NCBI GenBank assembly: GCA_964568625.1
Contig: CAZMQG010000011.1
Coordinates: 1 to 53,785, forward strand
Direction: 5' to 3'
DNA: 53,785 bases
Origin: JBAZAX01 sp964568625
Lineage (GTDB): Bacteria; Babelota; Babeliae; Babelales; RVW-14
Numbering within the stretch: the first letter of the stretch is position 1; each line of letters opens with the position of its first letter. Shown here piece after piece: positions 51,434 through 53,785 of the stretch. The notes under the pieces are model-generated. The model worked only from the letters and a program-made list of their open reading frames with translations. It was not told the origin of the DNA and did not search any database. A program made the translations under genes and the position numbers.

Positions 51434-52495
51434 ATGAATAAACGGATCTTGAGCAGTTTAATCTGTACTTTTTTGATCTCACAAAGTGTAAACACAAATG
51501 TTTGTGCAATGTCTACTGGCATTGAGCTAACAACGGCAGCTTTTCGTGCGCCCATCCTTATTATGGCTAAAAAGGCTGAGCAAGATAAAAATTTTAAGAA
51601 GGCGTATCTTTTGGGTGCTATGGCAAATTTCATTCGTTTAACAAATGATTTGTCTGCTTTGTATAATTTATACCAGAAGAATAATGATGAAAACTTATAT
51701 AAGCTAACAAAGGTAATGTGGGTTGGACAGGATTTTCTATCTTTGTTGGTTAAAATAAAATCCATGACGTCAACTGATTCAAGTAAGTGGAAAAAAATTG
51801 AAGCAGATGGTGAGAAGAAGTTAAATCTGATTCTGTCTGATTTTTTAAAAAAACTAGATCTTTATATTTTACCGGCCATTGAAGGTGCTGCGTCAGTATT
51901 ACTTTGTTGGGATAGTACACAAGATGATTCAACTACTAATTCATTAAGTCTTTTATTGCAGATTGTTGTGTCAGGTTCAAGGCTTCTTGCCGATATGATT
52001 GAAACAGAATCTGGAAGCATGGACCAAAAGATTATTATAACAACATCACTTGTCCATGCAGTTTTGTTAATTGCTGATTTAGTTAAGACGGCGCCTGCAA
52101 ATGCTAAGCCTAAAAAGGCGGCAGTTGCTGAACCTGTTAAAAATGCTGTGCTTAGTGACCATGTTCAGGAATCTGAGTCTACTGCAGAACATGGAGATGT
52201 TGCGCATATTGAACCGGTTGAAGTTCTTGAGCCTACCCAAGAAGCTGCAGTTGAGGATGAACCTATGCAGGCTGATGATGATCGTATGGAAATTGAACCT
52301 GATCAGCATTCTACCGGTTTAAAATTGATAGATGTTCCTGGAGGCGAATTGGGTCTGATTCGTACTGAAAAGGGGATACGTAGTGCAAGGGTGGCTTTGA
52401 TGAGGCGCCAAGATTATACCCAATTTTTTGGGAGAGGGGCGGCTCAGAAAAAGATATTAAAAAAATTGGACGATGCCATGCGGTCTGATTATTAA
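51434..52495 (+). CDS. Exported helical protein, tandem family member 1
   Basis: A 353-residue protein with a signal peptide (about 1-25, cleavage near VCA/MST). Residues 28-215 are helical, beginning I-E-L-T-T-A-A-F-R-A-P, and align with the next two genes; a shared Y-I-L-P-x-x-E-G-x-x-x-V-L segment is visible near 145. Residues 220-300 are acidic low complexity (E, A, P, D), and the last 50 are basic. No named family. GGGG lies five bases before the ATG. First of a same-direction tandem set. Confidence 0.75.
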   Translation: MNKRILSSLICTFLISQSVNTNVCAMSTGIELTTAAFRAPILIMAKKAEQDKNFKKAYLLGAMANFIRLTNDLSALYNLYQKNNDENLYKLTKVMWVGQDFLSLLVKIKSMTSTDSSKWKKIEADGEKKLNLILSDFLKKLDLYILPAIEGAASVLLCWDSTQDDSTTNSLSLLLQIVVSGSRLLADMIETESGSMDQKIIITTSLVHAVLLIADLVKTAPANAKPKKAAVAEPVKNAVLSDHVQESESTAEHGDVAHIEPVEVLEPTQEAAVEDEPMQADDDRMEIEPDQHSTGLKLIDVPGGELGLIRTEKGIRSARVALMRRQDYTQFFGRGAAQKKILKKLDDAMRSDY

Positions 52496-52524
52496 AAAAG
52501 TAATTTTAGCAGGGAAATCCATTA

Positions 52525-53535
52525 ATGATTTTTAACAAGAAAAATATATTTGTAGCGATATTATCATTTACCATATTTGGTTCAAACTTGAATGCAACAA
52601 CAGCAGAAGAGCTAGAGTTGGTTACAGCATTTTTAAGAATTCCTGCCGTGGTCGGGGTAAACACTCTTGGAAAGCAACATGGTACGGCTCCCAAGATTAT
52701 CTGTATAGTTTCTGATCTGATAAGGTTGTCAAATGAGATGCTTTCGGTTGCGAATAAGCGTGGCGAGTATGATTTTCATTGCTATGATTATTGTTGGGGT
52801 GCCTATGATGTTTATAGCTTGATTACTCATGTTAAAAGTCTTTTTAATGATGAGAGTAAACAAACTGAAAATATTGAATCTGAAGAGAGCAAAAAATTTG
52901 CATCAGTAATCAAATCTTTACATGAATTAATCTTGCCTTTGGCAGAAGGAATGTCTGCCATTTTGAAATATATGCCGGGAGATCAGAATAATCGCGATCT
53001 TGAATCAATCCGTTCGAGTAATATTTGGGATCAGAAGTTCAGGAATAGGTGTAGTGCGATCCTTTCTCTTGCTCGATTACTTGATAATTTTATTATGAGT
53101 AAACCCAAATTTAAAAGTGCTGAATTTTACGCATATTGTATTTTACTTGGAGCCAATATTGGCGCTGCTTATGGCATTGATGATCAGCTTGGAATTTTTC
53201 TTGCTGAAGCAAGAAGGGCCGATGATGCTAGTGAAGCTAAAGAAGAGGAAGATTTCAGACGATTTCAAGAAGAGTTTAGGCGTAAATTTTTTGGGGAAGG
53301 GTTTGGGAATTTTGGAGCTGATTTGTGTGGAAGAGATTCTGATAGGAAGCGAGCTTGTGAGGTTCTTGGAATTTCTTTAACGGAGGGGCAAGATCCTAAG
53401 ATAGTAGGCAGGGCTTTTAGAAGAGAGGCGAAAAAGTCTCCAGCGCGAATATCAGAGCTAGGTGCGGCCCGGGATGTTCTCATTCCAAGGCAAGAAGAAC
53501 TTATCCCCGGTGAAGGAAATGCAACAGGTATTTGA
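52525..53535 (+). CDS. Exported helical protein, tandem family member 2, with J-like tail
   Basis: A 336-residue protein, signal peptide about 1-24, then the family helical region starting T-A-E-E-L-E-L-V-T-A-F-L-R-I-P. The C-terminal part is new: a charged linker (230-255, E/R/F-rich) and residues about 277-320 that resemble a J-domain (A-C-E-V-L-G-I start, A-F-R-R-E-A-K-K middle, A-A-R-D-V-L end). The essential H-P-D loop is replaced by S-P-A, so it could not activate Hsp70 in the normal way. Starts 29 bases after the preceding stop. Confidence 0.72.
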   Translation: MIFNKKNIFVAILSFTIFGSNLNATTAEELELVTAFLRIPAVVGVNTLGKQHGTAPKIICIVSDLIRLSNEMLSVANKRGEYDFHCYDYCWGAYDVYSLITHVKSLFNDESKQTENIESEESKKFASVIKSLHELILPLAEGMSAILKYMPGDQNNRDLESIRSSNIWDQKFRNRCSAILSLARLLDNFIMSKPKFKSAEFYAYCILLGANIGAAYGIDDQLGIFLAEARRADDASEAKEEEDFRRFQEEFRRKFFGEGFGNFGADLCGRDSDRKRACEVLGISLTEGQDPKIVGRAFRREAKKSPARISELGAARDVLIPRQEELIPGEGNATGI

Positions 53536-53554
53536 ATAGATGGAATAACAAGTT

Positions 53555-53785
53555 ATGATTTTTAGCAAAAAAAATATATTTAAAAATATTCTTGTAGGGG
53601 TACTGTTTTTTATTGCATTGGGTTCAATTTTAAATGCAACGACAGCAGAAGATGTTGAAACCATTACGGCATTTTTGCGGATTCCTGCTGCAATTGGTGT
53701 AAATTCTGTTGGAAAACAAAATATTGTTGCTTCAAAAACTATAAGAATTGCTTCTGATCTGATTAGATTGTCAGATGCGGTACTT
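53555..53785 (+). CDS. Exported helical protein, tandem family member 3 (3' end outside window)
   Basis: The frame opens at ATG 53555 and runs to the window edge (77 residues). The signal peptide (about 1-26) and first mature residues, N-A-T-T-A-E-D-V-E and T-A-F-L-R-I-P-A-A-I-G-V-N, are very close to member 2, indicating a recent duplication. Only a weak GGA ribosome site is present. Confidence 0.8.
   Translation, partial: MIFSKKNIFKNILVGVLFFIALGSILNATTAEDVETITAFLRIPAAIGVNSVGKQNIVASKTIRIASDLIRLSDAVL

Noticed and set aside
53353..53484. Functional DnaJ-type co-chaperone domain
   Set aside because: The H-P-D motif is absent (S-P-A instead), so only a degenerate J-like fold is claimed.
1..53785. 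tRNA, rRNA, insertion sequence or prophage genes
   Set aside because: No T-loop/acceptor pairs, rRNA signatures, transposase motifs, flanking inverted repeats or phage structural genes were seen.

Overview
The window is AT-rich, densely coding DNA with short intergenic gaps, many ATGA-type gene overlaps and G-rich Shine-Dalgarno sites. It looks like a chromosomal segment of an obligately host-associated bacterium. The main clues are an NTT-family ATP/ADP translocase (17649-19031), an archaeal/Rickettsia-type valyl-tRNA synthetase, an ftsQ-ftsA-ftsZ cluster, and an unusually large share of genes (17 of 44) that begin with a signal peptide or lipoprotein signal. Several of those exported proteins carry eukaryote-like domains: cyclin, RING-type zinc finger and leucine-rich repeats. 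My best guess is candidate phylum Dependentiae (TM6), bacteria of protists. This is inference from gene content; no rRNA or taxonomic marker was compared.

Layout. 1-11 kb: the 3' end of a MutS-like ATPase gene, a DUF4143 ATPase, two exported GNAT proteins (one fused to an alpha/beta hydrolase), a DUF2807 protein, an SDR oxidoreductase, a lipoprotein kinase-like protein coupled to a hydrolase, and a two-gene ABC exporter. 11-16.7 kb: small-molecule and housekeeping enzymes, mostly on the minus strand (MazG-like, DUF4143 ATPase, GNAT, DUF711, pyrophosphatase-like, HAD, cyclase), and a Nudix hydrolase on the plus strand. 16.9-27.2 kb: the most interesting block. It holds an exported cyclin, the NTT transporter, an exported C4HC3 RING protein, an operon of exported glycosyltransferase, LRR protein and methyltransferase with a kinase-like tail, then an exported papain-like cysteine peptidase candidate with an 841-residue exported partner. 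27.4-29.9 kb: archease, RtcB RNA ligase and 3-methyladenine glycosylase. 30-41.5 kb: two tandem giant exported paralogues with three farnesoic-acid-methyltransferase-type (FAMeT) domains each and histone-H1-like basic tails, then a 1062-residue exported coiled-coil protein. 41.7-51.2 kb: core genes on the minus strand (ftsZ, ftsA, ftsQ, a DEAD-box helicase, rlmB, ybeY, valS), with a 730-base ORF-free stretch between the helicase and rlmB. 51.4 kb to the end: a tandem family of at least three exported paralogues, the last cut by the window edge.

How it fits together (inference): the NTT carrier would take host ATP, while the exported cyclin, RING protein, peptidase candidate, glycosyltransferase and LRR proteins are candidate effectors acting on a eukaryotic host. 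The strongest candidates for something not previously described are the exported cyclin, the exported RING-CH-like protein and the FAMeT/H1-tail giant proteins. I saw no tRNA, rRNA, insertion sequence, prophage or CRISPR array.
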